DNA of 64,000 nt from Halobaculum roseum (GCF_019880245.1 NZ_CP082286.1:2436521-2500520); one strand, 5' to 3'. Counted from the stretch's first letter, positions 7,950-17,418 are shown. Made by a program: numbers and translations. The notes: generated by a model from the letters alone, not told the origin.

Positions 7950-7957
7950 TGATAAGC
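7950..7957 (-). promoter_or_regulatory. TATA-like box before the leader ORF
   Basis: CTTATC on the minus strand (7951-7956) sits in GC-rich DNA with its centre about 28 nt before the ATG at 7925, the spacing of leaderless haloarchaeal promoters. A further AT-rich spot (7849-7856) lies within the leader ORF and coincides with its ATC-ACA-ATT-ATC codons. Confidence 0.5.
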
Positions 7958-8160
7958 CTTCCACCGTGGCGATGCTTGCCAGTGTTCGAACGATCCTGTG
8001 AGATCTCCGACGGTCTCTCGGCGGATCGAGGGTCTCGCCGACGGTTCGTCGGCCGCGTCGACGGTTCGTTCGCCGGCAGCACCGCTCGTTGGGGGAGCCA
8101 GCGGGAGAGCGCCGGAGAGAAAGACAGACCGAGACCGACCGCGGCGGTCGGCGCGGGACC

Positions 8161-10353
8161 TCAGATGTAGTCGATCGACTGCGGCAGCTCGAGCTTCATG
8201 CCCTTGCGCTCGCGGATCTCCATGATCTTCTCGCGCTGGAGGTTGTCCACGAGCACGCGGAAGCCCGCGTTCTCCGTGTTCCAGGAGGCGCGGCCCTCGG
8301 TGGCCGAGCGGATGTCGCTGGAGAAGCCGATCATCTCCTCGACGGGCGCGATGCCCTCGATGACCATGAGGTCGCCCTCCTGGTACATGTCGTCGACGCG
8401 GCCGCGGCGGCCCTGGATCTCGCCGGAGGCGTCGCCCATGTGCTCGCTGGGCACGTCGATGCGGACGTCCTGGATCGGCTCCAGGAGGCGCACCTCGCCG
8501 TCGATGAGCGCGCGGTGGACGGCGTCGCGGACGGCGGGGATGACCTGCGCCGGACCGCGGTGGATGGTGTCCTCGTGCAGCCGCGCGTCGTGCAGGCGCA
8601 GCAGCGCGCCCTGCACGGGCTCGGCCGCGAGGGGACCGTCGTCGAGCGCCTCCTCGAGGCCCTCGATGACCAGCTCCATCGTCTCGTTCAGGTGCTGGAT
8701 CCCCTTCGTGTCGTCGATGAGGACGTTCGTCCCGTGGATGTGCTCCACGTTCTGGGACGTGTCCTTGTCCATGCCGGCCTCCTGCAGCGCCTCGCGGCGC
8801 TCCAGTTCGGGCATGCTCATCGACGCCTCGCCACGCTGGATCGTCTCGACGATGTCGTCCGCCATCGGCTCGACGGTGATGTAGAACTTGTTGTGGCGGT
8901 TCGGCGAGACGCCCTCGACCTCGCGGGAGGCCTCCTGCGGCTGCTCGCGGTAGACGACGATGGGCTCACCCGTCTGAACGGGGATGCCCTGGTTCTTCTG
9001 GATCCGCTGGGTGATGACCTCGAGGTGGAGCTCGCCCTGCCCGGAGATGAGGTGCTCGCCGGTGTCCTCGTTGATCTCCACGCGGATGGTCGGGTCCTCC
9101 TTGGCGACCTGCTGGAGCGTCTTGATGAGCTTCGGCAGGTCGTCCATCGACTTCGCCTCCACGCTCTTGGTGATGACCGGCTCGGAGATGTGCTCGATCG
9201 ACTCGAACGGCGTCATCTCCTTGTCGGAGACCGTGGAGCCCGCGATGGCGTCCTTCAGGCCGGTGACGGCCGCGACGTTGCCCGCGGGGACGCCCCGGTC
9301 GAGCTCCTCGCGTTCGCCGCCCATGTAGATCCCGACCGACTGGACGCGGTTCTTGCCCGCGGTGCCGGAGACGTACAGCTCCTGGCCCTTCTCGAGCGTG
9401 CCGGAGAAGACGCGACCCGTCGCGATCTCGCCGGCGTGGGGGTCCATCCCGATGTCGGTCGCCATGAAGACGATGTCGCCCTCGCGGTTGACCGTCCGCA
9501 TGTCCTCGGCGATGTCGGAGTCGTCGTCGCCGCGCCAGATGCGCGGGATGCGGAACGGCTGCGCCTTCAGCGGGTTCGGGAAGTGCTCGGCGACCATGTC
9601 GAGCACGACGTCCGAAAGCGGCGTGCGCTCGTGGAGCTCCTGGCGCTTGTGGTCCTGCTCAAGCTCGATGATGTCCGCGAACGACATGCCGGTGCGCTGC
9701 ATCGACGGGAGCGAGACGCCCCACTTGTACAGCGCCGAGCCGAACCCGACGGTGCCCTCCTCGACGGAGACCGTCCAGTCCTCGTCGATGTCGTCCATCT
9801 CCTCGGTCATCCCGCGGATGAGCTCGTTCACGTCCGCGATGACGTCCTGGAGGCGCTGCTGCATCTCCTCGGGCCCCTCCTGGAGCTCGGAGATGAGGCG
9901 GTCGACCTTGTTGATGAACAGCGCCGGCTTGACGCCCTCGCGGAGCGCCTGCCGGACGACCGTCTCCGTCTGGGGCATCGCGCCCTCGACGGCGTCGACC
10001 ACGACGAGCGCGCCGTCGACGGCGCGCATCGCGCGGGTCACGTCCCCGCCGAAGTCGACGTGGCCCGGCGTGTCGATGAGGTTGATGAGGTGGTTGTCCC
10101 CCTCGTACTCGTGGGTCATCGAGACGTTCGCCGCGTCGATGGTGATCCCGCGCTCCTGCTCGTCCTCCTCGGTGTCCATCACGAGCTGGGTCGCCTCGTC
10201 GGCGTCGGCGATCATGCCCGCGCCCGCGAGCAGGTTGTCCGTCAGTGTCGTCTTCCCGTGGTCGACGTGAGCGGCGATGGCGATGTTCCGGATCTGCTCC
10301 GGCTCGTCCATCAGCTCCTCACATTCCTGTACGATTTTCTTTCGTCGGCCCAT
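8161..10353 (-). CDS. fusA: Translation elongation factor EF-2
   Basis: 730 aa GTPase that drives ribosomal translocation. The G domain shows [21 protein letters not shown] and NKVDR; the C-terminal half holds [14 protein letters not shown] with the histidine that archaea modify to diphthamide. Full length. A TATA-like box at 10379-10385 lies about 27 nt before the ATG (10351-10353), so it has its own promoter and is probably leaderless, although in many archaea fusA follows rps7 directly. Here about 4.7 kb of unrelated genes intervene. Confidence 0.97.
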   Translation of the reverse strand: MGRRKKIVQECEELMDEPEQIRNIAIAAHVDHGKTTLTDNLLAGAGMIADADEATQLVMDTEEDEQERGITIDAANVSMTHEYEGDNHLINLIDTPGHVDFGGDVTRAMRAVDGALVVVDAVEGAMPQTETVVRQALREGVKPALFINKVDRLISELQEGPEEMQQRLQDVIADVNELIRGMTEEMDDIDEDWTVSVEEGTVGFGSALYKWGVSLPSMQRTGMSFADIIELEQDHKRQELHERTPLSDVVLDMVAEHFPNPLKAQPFRIPRIWRGDDDSDIAEDMRTVNREGDIVFMATDIGMDPHAGEIATGRVFSGTLEKGQELYVSGTAGKNRVQSVGIYMGGEREELDRGVPAGNVAAVTGLKDAIAGSTVSDKEMTPFESIEHISEPVITKSVEAKSMDDLPKLIKTLQQVAKEDPTIRVEINEDTGEHLISGQGELHLEVITQRIQKNQGIPVQTGEPIVVYREQPQEASREVEGVSPNRHNKFYITVEPMADDIVETIQRGEASMSMPELERREALQEAGMDKDTSQNVEHIHGTNVLIDDTKGIQHLNETMELVIEGLEEALDDGPLAAEPVQGALLRLHDARLHEDTIHRGPAQVIPAVRDAVHRALIDGEVRLLEPIQDVRIDVPSEHMGDASGEIQGRRGRVDDMYQEGDLMVIEGIAPVEEMIGFSSDIRSATEGRASWNTENAGFRVLVDNLQREKIMEIRERKGMKLELPQSIDYI

Positions 10354-10378
10354 TACCGACCGGTATTCTCCGCCCGGT

Positions 10379-10385
10379 CAAAAGG
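10379..10385 (-). promoter_or_regulatory. fusA promoter
   Basis: CTTTTGA on the minus strand is centred about 29 nt before the fusA ATG; predicted start of transcription is at or one or two bases before the start codon. Confidence 0.5.
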
Positions 10386-10519
10386 GTAGTGCTTTGCCGG
10401 CGCCGAAACCTCCGAATCCGGGGGCCACACAGCGTGGTACGCCGTCTCGTGGATCGCCCCGCAGCCGGGGGCCGACCGGCACAAGAGTCAAACCGGTACA
10501 TCCCGTGCCAACACTACAC

Positions 10520-11284
10520 ATGGACATCCGAGTCCGCGGCGCCGTCCCGCCCGACCCCTTTCTCGGGGCGGCAACGCTCTTCGAGACCGAACACGACCTC
10601 TCGCTCCCGGTCGAGGTCCAGGTTCGCGACAACCCCGAGGAACGGACGTGGGCGGCCCACTACGACGACCGCCACGTCCTCAACATCTCCCGGAAAGCGG
10701 CGACCTCGGCGATGGCGCGCGAGCTCGCCCTCCACGAGCTGTCGCACATGGCCCGATACGAGGAGCCGCATCCCTCACACCACCAGTCGACCGACGAGGC
10801 GCTGTTCCTCGCGCTGTCGGGGTCGTCGGTCGAGCGACGGAAGGTCCATCACTGCTACCAGATCGCGAACCACATGAAGGACGTGTACGCCGACGACATC
10901 ACCCTCTCCGTCGGTCCCGGCGGGAAGCTCGTCACCTTCTTCGAGTCGCAGCTGGCCGCCGCGGTCGCGGACCGTCCGCGCGATCACCCCCACCCCGACT
11001 CACAGCGAATGACGCCCGGCTCGGACCCGGACATCACGGCCGTCAACGCCGCGTTCGCGCTCGCGATGTGCGAGCGGCACGGGCTCGTCGGCGACGGGCA
11101 CCGCCTGTACGACTTGGTTCACGCCGCCGCGGACGACGCTCCGGCGGTCGACGTGCAGGGGTTCACGCGGCTGTTCCGGTCGCTCGCGGCCGACCCCTCG
11201 GAGTCGGAGTACCGGAAGGCGCTGGTCGACGCCGCCAGGCTGTACGCCGTCAACGCGGGCGGCGGATCCGCTGCGGCCGACTGA
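10520..11284 (+). CDS. DUF5781-type protein with HExxH motif
   Basis: 254 aa, haloarchaeal conserved protein commonly seen beside fusA (as I recall, DUF5781). It contains ALHELSHM (His72-Glu73-x-x-His76), the zinc-metallopeptidase signature, with more His and Glu shortly after (about 84-96). A peptidase role is therefore plausible but not shown. No signal peptide or membrane segment, so cytoplasmic. ATG at 10520 is chosen because the family begins MDIRV; upstream in-frame sequence runs into the fusA region. Confidence 0.8.
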   Translation: MDIRVRGAVPPDPFLGAATLFETEHDLSLPVEVQVRDNPEERTWAAHYDDRHVLNISRKAATSAMARELALHELSHMARYEEPHPSHHQSTDEALFLALSGSSVERRKVHHCYQIANHMKDVYADDITLSVGPGGKLVTFFESQLAAAVADRPRDHPHPDSQRMTPGSDPDITAVNAAFALAMCERHGLVGDGHRLYDLVHAAADDAPAVDVQGFTRLFRSLAADPSESEYRKALVDAARLYAVNAGGGSAAAD

Positions 11285-11393
11285 CTGCCGAGGGGCGTTC
11301 CCGACGCGACCGAACCGGCGGGGAGGGGAGTCGTCAGTAGCAGGAACGAGAGTCGCCAGTAGCTACTTCGCGGGCGACCGCGAACGGTCGACT

Positions 11394-11930
11394 ATGGGAT
11401 CCGAGCCCTCCACGGAGTCCACGAGCGCCGGCGACCGGAATACCAACGACGCGTGCGCTCCCCACCGCCGACCGTACGCCGTCGCGACGCTTCTGCGCGA
11501 CTGGGTGGTCGCCGTCGCCGTCGTCGCCGGCCTGTACGGACTCCTGTACGCGATCCCGGTCCCGCCGTTCGGCGTCCCCGGCTACCTCCTGATCGTGGCG
11601 TTCGACCGACTTGAGACGGTGCTTCCGGCGTTCTCGAGTTCGACCGCGTACGACGCGGCCTTCGCCGGCTTCCTCGGAACGCTGGCGGTCGTCGCGTCCC
11701 TCGGCGCGTCGTGGTCGCGGTCGCGTGGGGCCGCCGGCGGGCGCTCGGTCGCCGCCGGCGCGGCCGTCACCGTCGTCGGCGTCGTCGGAGCCGCCCTCTG
11801 GTCGACCGTCTTCCTCCGCTTCGCCGGGGGCGACTACACGCCGCTGCTCGTGGTCGGCGCGACGACCGTCCTACTGCTGTTCGCCGGGCGCTACCTCGCC
11901 GTGGGTCGGTTCGGTCGCCGTCTCGCCTGA
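11394..11930 (+). CDS. Hypothetical membrane protein
   Basis: 178 aa. A disordered polar N-terminus (1-35) is followed by about four hydrophobic segments: about 37-58 (VVAVAVVAGLYGLLYAI), 65-85, 95-110 and 125-170 in two spans. A short positive tail ends the protein. No family is recognised. It stands alone between the DUF5781-type gene and a convergent acetyltransferase gene. Confidence 0.65.
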   Translation: MGSEPSTESTSAGDRNTNDACAPHRRPYAVATLLRDWVVAVAVVAGLYGLLYAIPVPPFGVPGYLLIVAFDRLETVLPAFSSSTAYDAAFAGFLGTLAVVASLGASWSRSRGAAGGRSVAAGAAVTVVGVVGAALWSTVFLRFAGGDYTPLLVVGATTVLLLFAGRYLAVGRFGRRLA

Positions 11931-12030
11931 CGGCGATCGGACGGCGCACGCGCGTTTTGCTTCCGCGCGTTCGGGACCGGGAACGGCTCGCGAGCCGGAC
12001 GGGCGCGGTCCATCGCCCGTGGGCGTGCTG

Positions 12031-12060
12031 GTGCCGGCTTCGTATTTGAACGCTCGCCCG
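12031..12060 (-). promoter_or_regulatory. Promoter-like motif pointing into 3' end of membrane gene
   Basis: The minus strand reads GCGAGCGTTCAAATACGAA followed by GCCGG. Nearly the same sequence forms the probable promoter of the gene at 29232. With a 26-nt offset, transcription would start near 12018 and run antisense to the end of the membrane gene at 11394-11930. The short ORF there (ATG 12011-12013) is Arg/Pro-rich and probably not translated, so an antisense RNA is the more likely product. Confidence 0.35.
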
Positions 12061-12088
12061 CCTTGGTCGTCCGACGCCGCCGGGTGCG

Positions 12089-12715
12089 TCACTCGTCATC
12101 GGGGTACCGAACGGGGGTTCGGGCGCCGTCGGCCGCGCGCCACTCCTCGCGGCTCACCGAGAACCGGTGGTGGTCGGCGGGCTCGTCGTAGCGTCCCGCG
12201 TGATTGCGGAGCAGTCCCTCGTACCGGCCCCCGTGGCGGTCGACGTACCGTTCGACGGCGCGGCGGGACCGCTCGTTGTCGCCGTGGATCGGCACCGCGG
12301 CGACGCCCACGTCCAGTCGGTCGAACGCCACCGCGAGCAGCGCGTCGGCGCGCTCGCCCGAGTAGCCCCGCCCCCAGAACGGCTTTCGCAGCCAGATCGC
12401 GGGCAGCGCGAGGTCGCGGTCCCACCGGCAGATGAGCCCGGCCGTCCCGGCGAACTCGCCGGCGCCCGGCTCGTCGCCCCGAGGGCGGACGACCCACTCC
12501 GCCCGTTCGCGCTCGTCCCACTGTCGCTCGAACTCGGCGAGGCGCTCCTCGGCGCCGGCGAGCGTGTCGAGCGGCGACCACGGGAGGTACTCCGTCTCCT
12601 CGTCGATCGTCGGGTTGCGGTCGGACGCGGCGTCGTACAGCGCTCGCGCGGAGACGTGCTCGCGCGAGCACCGTTCGAGCCGCAGGCGCTCCGTCTCGAT
12701 GACCTCCGGGAACAC
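12089..12715 (-). CDS. GNAT-family N-acetyltransferase (RimJ-type)
   Basis: 208 aa with a GTG start ([17 protein letters not shown] when read as Met). Members acetylate protein N-termini or small molecules using acetyl-CoA. Seen: the N-terminal ETERLRL strand, [16 protein letters not shown], and the acetyl-CoA-binding region [24 protein letters not shown] with R-G-x-S-G in place of Q/RxxGxG/A. The end ([11 protein letters not shown]) is typical of this subgroup. The frame is open far upstream, but the family start and alignment favour the GTG at 12713-12715. It converges on the gene to its left and diverges from the HAD gene. Confidence 0.85.
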   Translation of the reverse strand: MFPEVIETERLRLERCSREHVSARALYDAASDRNPTIDEETEYLPWSPLDTLAGAEERLAEFERQWDERERAEWVVRPRGDEPGAGEFAGTAGLICRWDRDLALPAIWLRKPFWGRGYSGERADALLAVAFDRLDVGVAAVPIHGDNERSRRAVERYVDRHGGRYEGLLRNHAGRYDEPADHHRFSVSREEWRAADGARTPVRYPDDE

Positions 12716-12880
12716 GTCCCCGGCGTCGCCGGCCGTGGACAAAGCCGTTCCCCCGGTTCGACACCGCGTCGCGAACGCGGCTCGGCGGCTCGGCGCCACC
12801 GCCGACGCTCGGGACTGCTCCGTCGGCACGGCCGATCGACACGACCGAACACCTATGCGGCGGGGGGCCGAGCGCCCGAC

Positions 12881-13603
12881 ATGGCCGTCGACGCCGTGTT
12901 GTTCGATCTGGACGACACCCTCTACCCGTACGATCCGTGCAACGAGGCGGGCACGCGCGCCGCCTTCGAGACGTACCGAGACCGCGGCGGCGACCTCGAC
13001 GCCGACGCGTTCGAGGCGCGACGCGCCCGGGCCCGCCGCGCGACCAAACGCGAGGTCCCCGCGACCGCGAGCAGTCACAGCCGCCACATCTACTACACGC
13101 GGCTGGTCGCCGACCTGCCGGGGCCGTTCGACGCCGACCTCGCTCGCGCGCTGGGCGACGCCTACTGGGACGCGTACCTCGCGGAGATGGCGGCGTTCGA
13201 CGACGCACTCGACACGCTCGCGACGCTCCGGGAGGCGAACGTCGACGTGGCCGTCGTGACGAACCTCACGACGCGCGTCCAGCTTCGCAAGCTCGCCGAA
13301 CTCGGCGTCGACGCGCACCTCGACGCGCTCGTCACCAGCGAGGAGGTCGGCCGCGAGAAGCCCGCCGCCCCCGTGTTCACCGCGGCGCTGGCGCGACTCG
13401 ACCGGGCACCGTCGGAGGCGCTCGTCGTCGGCAACTCCCCCGCCAACGACATCGAGGGCGGCAACGCGCTCGGGATGGAGACGGCGCTGTTCAACGGACC
13501 CGAGGAGGGCGAGGGTGTCGGGGACGCCGGCGACCCGGAGAGTCTCCGGACGCCGGATCACCGCCTCGACTCCCTGACCGCGGTGACGGAGGTGGCGCTG
13601 TGA
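12881..13603 (+). CDS. HAD-superfamily hydrolase
   Basis: 240 aa phosphatase-type enzyme. Motif I DLDDTLYP (nucleophile Asp9, Asp11), motif II VVTNLT, motif III Lys in [10 protein letters not shown], motif [13 protein letters not shown]. It has a helical cap insert after residue 20. A TATA-like CCTATGC at 12852-12858 fits a leaderless ATG at 12881. Its stop overlaps the GTG of the class II aldolase (GTGA), so the two are coupled; together they may handle a sugar phosphate. The exact substrate cannot be read from sequence. Confidence 0.9.
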   Translation: MAVDAVLFDLDDTLYPYDPCNEAGTRAAFETYRDRGGDLDADAFEARRARARRATKREVPATASSHSRHIYYTRLVADLPGPFDADLARALGDAYWDAYLAEMAAFDDALDTLATLREANVDVAVVTNLTTRVQLRKLAELGVDAHLDALVTSEEVGREKPAAPVFTAALARLDRAPSEALVVGNSPANDIEGGNALGMETALFNGPEEGEGVGDAGDPESLRTPDHRLDSLTAVTEVAL

Positions 13604-14256
13604 GCGACGACGCGAGCCCGTCGGTCCTCCGCGAGGCCCGCGAGGCCGTGGTCGAGCACGCCCCCGAACTCGCGCGGCTCACGCCCGGGCGCACCGGGAA
13701 CCTCAGCGTCCGCGACGGCGACCGCTTCGCCGTCACGCCCACGGGCGTCGCCTACGACGCGTTCGACACCGGGGACGTGCCGGTGGTCGACCTCGACGGC
13801 GAGCGCGTCGCCGGGCGGATGAAACCCTCCAGCGAGGTGCCGATGCACCGACACATCTACCGCGGCTACGGCTCCGACGCCATCGTCCACACCCACTCGC
13901 CGTGGGCGACATCGATGGCCGTGCTCCACGAGGAGCTGCCCCCGATCCACTACATGATCGTCACGGTCGGCAAGCGCGTCCCCGTCGCCGAGTACGCCCC
14001 CTACGGCACCGAGGAACTGGCCGCGAACGTCGTGGCCGCCATGGAGGAGGCGAACGCGACGGCCTCCTTCATCGAGAACCACGGGCTCGTCGTCACCGCC
14101 GACGACATCGAGACCGCCCTGGAGCACACCACCCACGTCGAGGACCTCTCGCGGCTGTACCTCCAGTCGTCGGCCGTCGGCGAGCCGACCGAACTGCCCG
14201 AGGCGGAGCTCGACACAGCCATCGAACAGTTCGAGGGCTACGGCCAGGGCGACTGA
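13600..14256 (+). CDS. Class II aldolase/adducin-family protein (FucA-like)
   Basis: 218 aa zinc enzyme of the fuculose-1-phosphate aldolase/ribulose-phosphate epimerase type. Seen: phosphate/substrate loop GNLSVR (33-38), TPTG (47-49), KPSSE with the catalytic-type Glu79, zinc ligands HTH (His97, His99) and ENHG (His161). The GTG start at 13600 overlaps the HAD stop. The pairing suggests aldol cleavage or formation plus dephosphorylation of a sugar phosphate; direction and substrate are open. Confidence 0.88.
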   Translation: MSDDASPSVLREAREAVVEHAPELARLTPGRTGNLSVRDGDRFAVTPTGVAYDAFDTGDVPVVDLDGERVAGRMKPSSEVPMHRHIYRGYGSDAIVHTHSPWATSMAVLHEELPPIHYMIVTVGKRVPVAEYAPYGTEELAANVVAAMEEANATASFIENHGLVVTADDIETALEHTTHVEDLSRLYLQSSAVGEPTELPEAELDTAIEQFEGYGQGD

Positions 14257-14390
14257 GAGCCGCCGCGATCGGTCGCCGCCGGCGTCGCCGCGGCGTCTCG
14301 GCGTCTCCCTCGGCCGGCGGCGACCCCCGAGCGCCGATACGGCACACACCGTCGGTAAGGACTATGCGCTCGGACGCTGTACCGTCCCCC

Positions 14391-14540
14391 ATGCCGCCGG
14401 CGAGCGTACTCACCTGCGACGGCTGCGGCTTCGAGGCACCGACGGGGAACGACGCGTGGGAGCACGTCACCGATCCGAGGCTCGGCAGGCTCACCCGCTG
14501 CCCCGAGTGCGGGAGCACGAACGTTCACAATCGCGGCTGA
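14391..14540 (+). CDS. Small zinc-ribbon protein
   Basis: 49 aa with CDGC (about 9-12) and CPEC (about 37-40), a single treble-clef or ribbon typical of small haloarchaeal zinc proteins. The start MPPASVLTC is preferred over an ATG nine codons upstream because a TATA-like ACTATGC (14361-14367) lies 26 nt before it. Function unknown; it follows the aldolase gene but has its own promoter. Confidence 0.6.
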   Translation: MPPASVLTCDGCGFEAPTGNDAWEHVTDPRLGRLTRCPECGSTNVHNRG

Positions 14541-14639
14541 CCCGGCGACGGTCGACCGGAGATCGCTCGGCGCGATCGCGTCGCTTCGGCCCCCGGGACA
14601 GCCGAAACGACAAAGTAGTCAGAATGTAATCTCGGAATC

Positions 14640-14975
14640 ATGTCCGAGGACGCTCGCGTGTCGCCGGAGACGTACGACACGTGGTTCGAACTCCTCGCCG
14701 ACGAACTCCGGCGACGGCTCCTCTTCGAGTTGGCGGACCGGTCGTCCTCGGGGGCCATCGTGTCGGTCCCCGATGACATCGTCGGACCGAACGAGGACGC
14801 CGACACGCTGTCGCTCCACCTCCGCCACGTCCACCTCCCGAAGCTCGCCGACTCGAACGTCATCGACTGGAACCGGGACGCGGGGACCGTCTCTCACGGC
14901 CTCGCGTTCGACCGGATCCGACCGGTCATCCGGTCGGTCCGATCGATCGACGACATCGGTCGAGCCGAGCGCTGA
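14640..14975 (+). CDS. DUF7344-type winged-helix regulator
   Basis: 111 aa. The opening VSPETYDTWFELLADELRRRLLFELADR and the spaced helices (LSLHLRHVHLPKLADSNVIDW) match the haloarchaeal DUF7344 wHTH family of small transcriptional regulators. The last part (RIRPVIRSVRSIDD) is helical. A TATA-like AAAGTAG at 14612-14618 precedes the ATG by about 25 nt. Targets unknown; neighbours are the aldolase pair and rps7. Confidence 0.75.
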   Translation: MSEDARVSPETYDTWFELLADELRRRLLFELADRSSSGAIVSVPDDIVGPNEDADTLSLHLRHVHLPKLADSNVIDWNRDAGTVSHGLAFDRIRPVIRSVRSIDDIGRAER

Positions 14976-15067
14976 GCACGCGGCGAACGCCGTCGCTCGC
15001 GGTCGGCGATCGGAACGAACGCGAGAAACGCCCCGGGGGGCGCGCGATCGTCGGTGCCGTGGCGCGG

Positions 15068-15712
15068 TTAGCGCGCGGCGGCGGCGACGCGCTCGGTCTC
15101 CTCCTTCTGGGAGATCGAGTACGTCTGCACGTCGTAGCGGGCGGCGCCGATGAGCTGGTCGGCGAGCGCGTCGGCGGCGCTGGTCGTCGTCTTGTAGCTG
15201 GAACCGCGGACGCCGGCGGCGATGAACTTCAGCGACTGGTCGACGCGGCGCTGGGGGGCCACGTCGACGGCCTTCGGGACGGAGATGCCGCCGTACTTCA
15301 GGCGGACGGTCTCCTCGCGCGGGGCGGCGTTCTCGACGGCCTCGACGAGCACCTGCACCGGGTTGTCCTCGGTGCGCGAGTGGATCGTGTCGAAGGCGTC
15401 GCGGACGATCCGCTGGGCCTGCTGCTTCTTGCCGGTGTTCTCCTCGGTCTGCATCAGGCGGTTGATGAGCCGCTCGACCAGGGAGATCTCGGACTTCTGG
15501 AACTGCTTGGACGCGTGACGCCCCTGCGTGTGCGCGATGGGGGTCACGTTCATGTACTTCCGGGTGGACGGGTCGGAGTACTCGATCTCCGAGACGTCCC
15601 ACTCGCCGAACAGCAGGGCGTTCTCCGCGGCCTGCTCGGAGTCGGCGGGCGCGTCCGGGTCCGGTGCCTCGGCCTCGTCGTCGACGTCGGCGTCTTGCTC
15701 TGACTCGCTCAT
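15068..15712 (-). CDS. rps7: 30S ribosomal protein uS7
   Basis: 214 aa including the acidic haloarchaeal N-terminal extension (1-35). Core motifs: HTQGRHASKQFQKSEISLVERLINRLMQTE, GKKQQAQRIVRDAFDTI, RLKYGGISVPKAVDVAPQRR. It binds 16S rRNA in the small-subunit head. The ATG shares one base with the rps12 stop (TAATG), so the two are coupled. Downstream, the usual fusA neighbour is displaced by about 4.7 kb. Confidence 0.97.
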   Translation of the reverse strand: MSESEQDADVDDEAEAPDPDAPADSEQAAENALLFGEWDVSEIEYSDPSTRKYMNVTPIAHTQGRHASKQFQKSEISLVERLINRLMQTEENTGKKQQAQRIVRDAFDTIHSRTEDNPVQVLVEAVENAAPREETVRLKYGGISVPKAVDVAPQRRVDQSLKFIAAGVRGSSYKTTTSAADALADQLIGAARYDVQTYSISQKEETERVAAAAR

Positions 15713-16140
15713 TATCGGACGGGCTTCTCCGCGTTGCCGCGGACGAGTTCGATCATCGACACGCCGTTGACCTTCTCGACCTTGTAGTTGACGCCGGAGA
15801 GGTCGCCCATGGCGCGACCCTTCGCGCCGCCGATCCCCGCGATGGTGACCTCGTCGTGCTCGTCGATGAACGAGATGGCGCCGTCGCCGGGACAGAAGGC
15901 GGTGACCTGCTTCCCGTTCTTGATGAGCTGGACCCGGACGCACTTCCGGATCGCCGAGTTGGGCTGCTTCGCCTCGATGCCCACCTTCTCCAGGACGATA
16001 CCGCGACCCTGGGGGGCGCCCTCGAGGGGGTCGGACTTCTCGGAGAGACCGCGCTCGCGTCGCGCGTACTCGGAGTCGGACCACCGCCGTTTCTGGCGGT
16101 CCTTCTTGAGCTTCCGCGCGGCGTATTTGCCGTTGGCCAT
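15712..16140 (-). CDS. rps12: 30S ribosomal protein uS12
   Basis: 142 aa. Decoding-centre protein with the conserved [20 protein letters not shown] and archaeal [22 protein letters not shown] blocks. Full length, ATG at 16138-16140. A TATA-like CCTTACG on the minus strand (16168-16174) lies about 30 nt upstream, indicating a promoter independent of the RNA polymerase operon. The gap to the next upstream gene is 228 bp. Confidence 0.97.
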   Translation of the reverse strand: MANGKYAARKLKKDRQKRRWSDSEYARRERGLSEKSDPLEGAPQGRGIVLEKVGIEAKQPNSAIRKCVRVQLIKNGKQVTAFCPGDGAISFIDEHDEVTIAGIGGAKGRAMGDLSGVNYKVEKVNGVSMIELVRGNAEKPVR

Positions 16141-16368
16141 CGTACACCCCCGTTTTCGGCCGTGCTACGTAAGGGTTCCCTTTCGATCTCGGCGAGACGG
16201 GCGGAGAAGCGATTAGCGGTACCTCTCGCGGGATCTGAGCGCGTCTCGTGGTGGCCTCTCGCGGCCGCAGCGACGGTTTCGGCGCGCGTCGGTCGCTCTC
16301 CGGGCGTCGCTGGTCGCCGCAGCGACGCGGCGACGCCGAGCGGCCTCACCCTGGACTCGCGCTTCCGT

Positions 16369-17325
16369 TCACTCCGCGGGTCCCGTGGTAGCGTCGCCGC
16401 CGCGGTCTTCGTCGCCGCCGCGGTCTCCGCCGGCGCCGCGATTCCCGTCGCCGTCGGCGACCGTCACGCCGACGTGGCCGGACAGCTCCCGGTCGCTGGC
16501 GGGACCGAGGGTGATCCCGGCCTCCTCGAAGCGGTCGATCACTCGGGCGCGAAACCGGGACCGGATCCCGAGGAGGTCGCCGTCGGCGGGCTCGCGCACG
16601 AGGAACTCCGCCCGCAGCGCGACGGTCCCCTCGCCCAGGTCGGCAACGCGCGCCTCCGGGGCCGGGTCGGGGAGCGCCCGTGGCTCGGCCTCGGCGGCCT
16701 CGACGATCAGCTCGCGGGCCCGGTCGATGTCGTCGTCGTACGCGAGGTGAACCGTCTCGGTGATCCGGAAGCGGTCGCGGCCGTACGGGCGGGTGATCGT
16801 GTTGCCCGTCAGCTCCGTGTTCGGAACGGTGAGCGTCTCGTAATCGAGCGTCCGGATCCGGGTCACGCGGAAGTCGACCGCCTCGACGACGCCCTCGCCG
16901 CCGGACCATCGGATCCAGTCGCCGACGTTGAAGTCCGGATCCGCGACGAGGAACAGCCCGCTGACGAGCGACCCGAGCACGTCGCGGCCGGCGGTGCCGA
17001 CGGCGAAGGTGAGCGCCGCGATGAGCAGCGCCGACTCGGAGAACACGGCGCCGTACCCGGCCGCCAGCATGCCCGCCACCGTCGCCATTGCGGCGAGCAG
17101 CACCGCCAGGTACGTCTCGGTCGCCGACTGGATCGTCGGGTTGTTGCGGTTCCGCGACCGGACCGCCCGGACCGCCAGCGGGAACACCGTCGCCCGCGCG
17201 AGGAGGTACACCGCGACGGTCACGACCGTGAACACCGCGACATCGACGAGCGCGTCGGCGGGCGCGAGGAGTTCCTCGGGGACGGGACCCGCGGCGATCC
17301 CGACCGGCGCGGACGTTCGGGACAC
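16369..17325 (-). CDS. mscS: MscS-family mechanosensitive channel
   Basis: 318 aa, GTG start (17323-17325). Three hydrophobic helices (about 25-45, 72-92, 95-125) are followed by the MscS core GTAGRDVLGSLVSGLFLVADPDFNVGDWI, the beta domain (RVTRIRTLDYETLTVPNTELTGNTI) and the alpha/beta domain. Such channels release solutes on osmotic downshock. The C-terminus is a Gly/Asp-rich low-complexity tail (about 292-318). It sits between nusA and rps12, an unusual place, in the same orientation but with 93-bp and 228-bp gaps, so it is probably its own unit. Confidence 0.9.
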   Translation of the reverse strand: MSRTSAPVGIAAGPVPEELLAPADALVDVAVFTVVTVAVYLLARATVFPLAVRAVRSRNRNNPTIQSATETYLAVLLAAMATVAGMLAAGYGAVFSESALLIAALTFAVGTAGRDVLGSLVSGLFLVADPDFNVGDWIRWSGGEGVVEAVDFRVTRIRTLDYETLTVPNTELTGNTITRPYGRDRFRITETVHLAYDDDIDRARELIVEAAEAEPRALPDPAPEARVADLGEGTVALRAEFLVREPADGDLLGIRSRFRARVIDRFEEAGITLGPASDRELSGHVGVTVADGDGNRGAGGDRGGDEDRGGDATTGPAE

Positions 17326-17418
17326 AGGGCAGCGTACGGTCGGATTCGAAAAGAGCGTGCGGCAGATTCGCAGCCCGCGGTGACGCGGTCGGGGTCGAGC
17401 CGTGGGTCGCCGTCCGCG

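Noticed and set aside
8089-10389. Long open frame on the plus strand opposite fusA
   Set aside because: It mirrors EF-2 codon bias (Arg/Asp/Leu/Val-rich, no domain) and is antisense to a certain gene; GC-rich DNA gives long antisense frames.
12089-13561. 490-codon frame suggesting a long N-terminal domain on the acetyltransferase
   Set aside because: The upstream part is antisense to the HAD gene; the GNAT family start at the GTG 12715 explains the protein.
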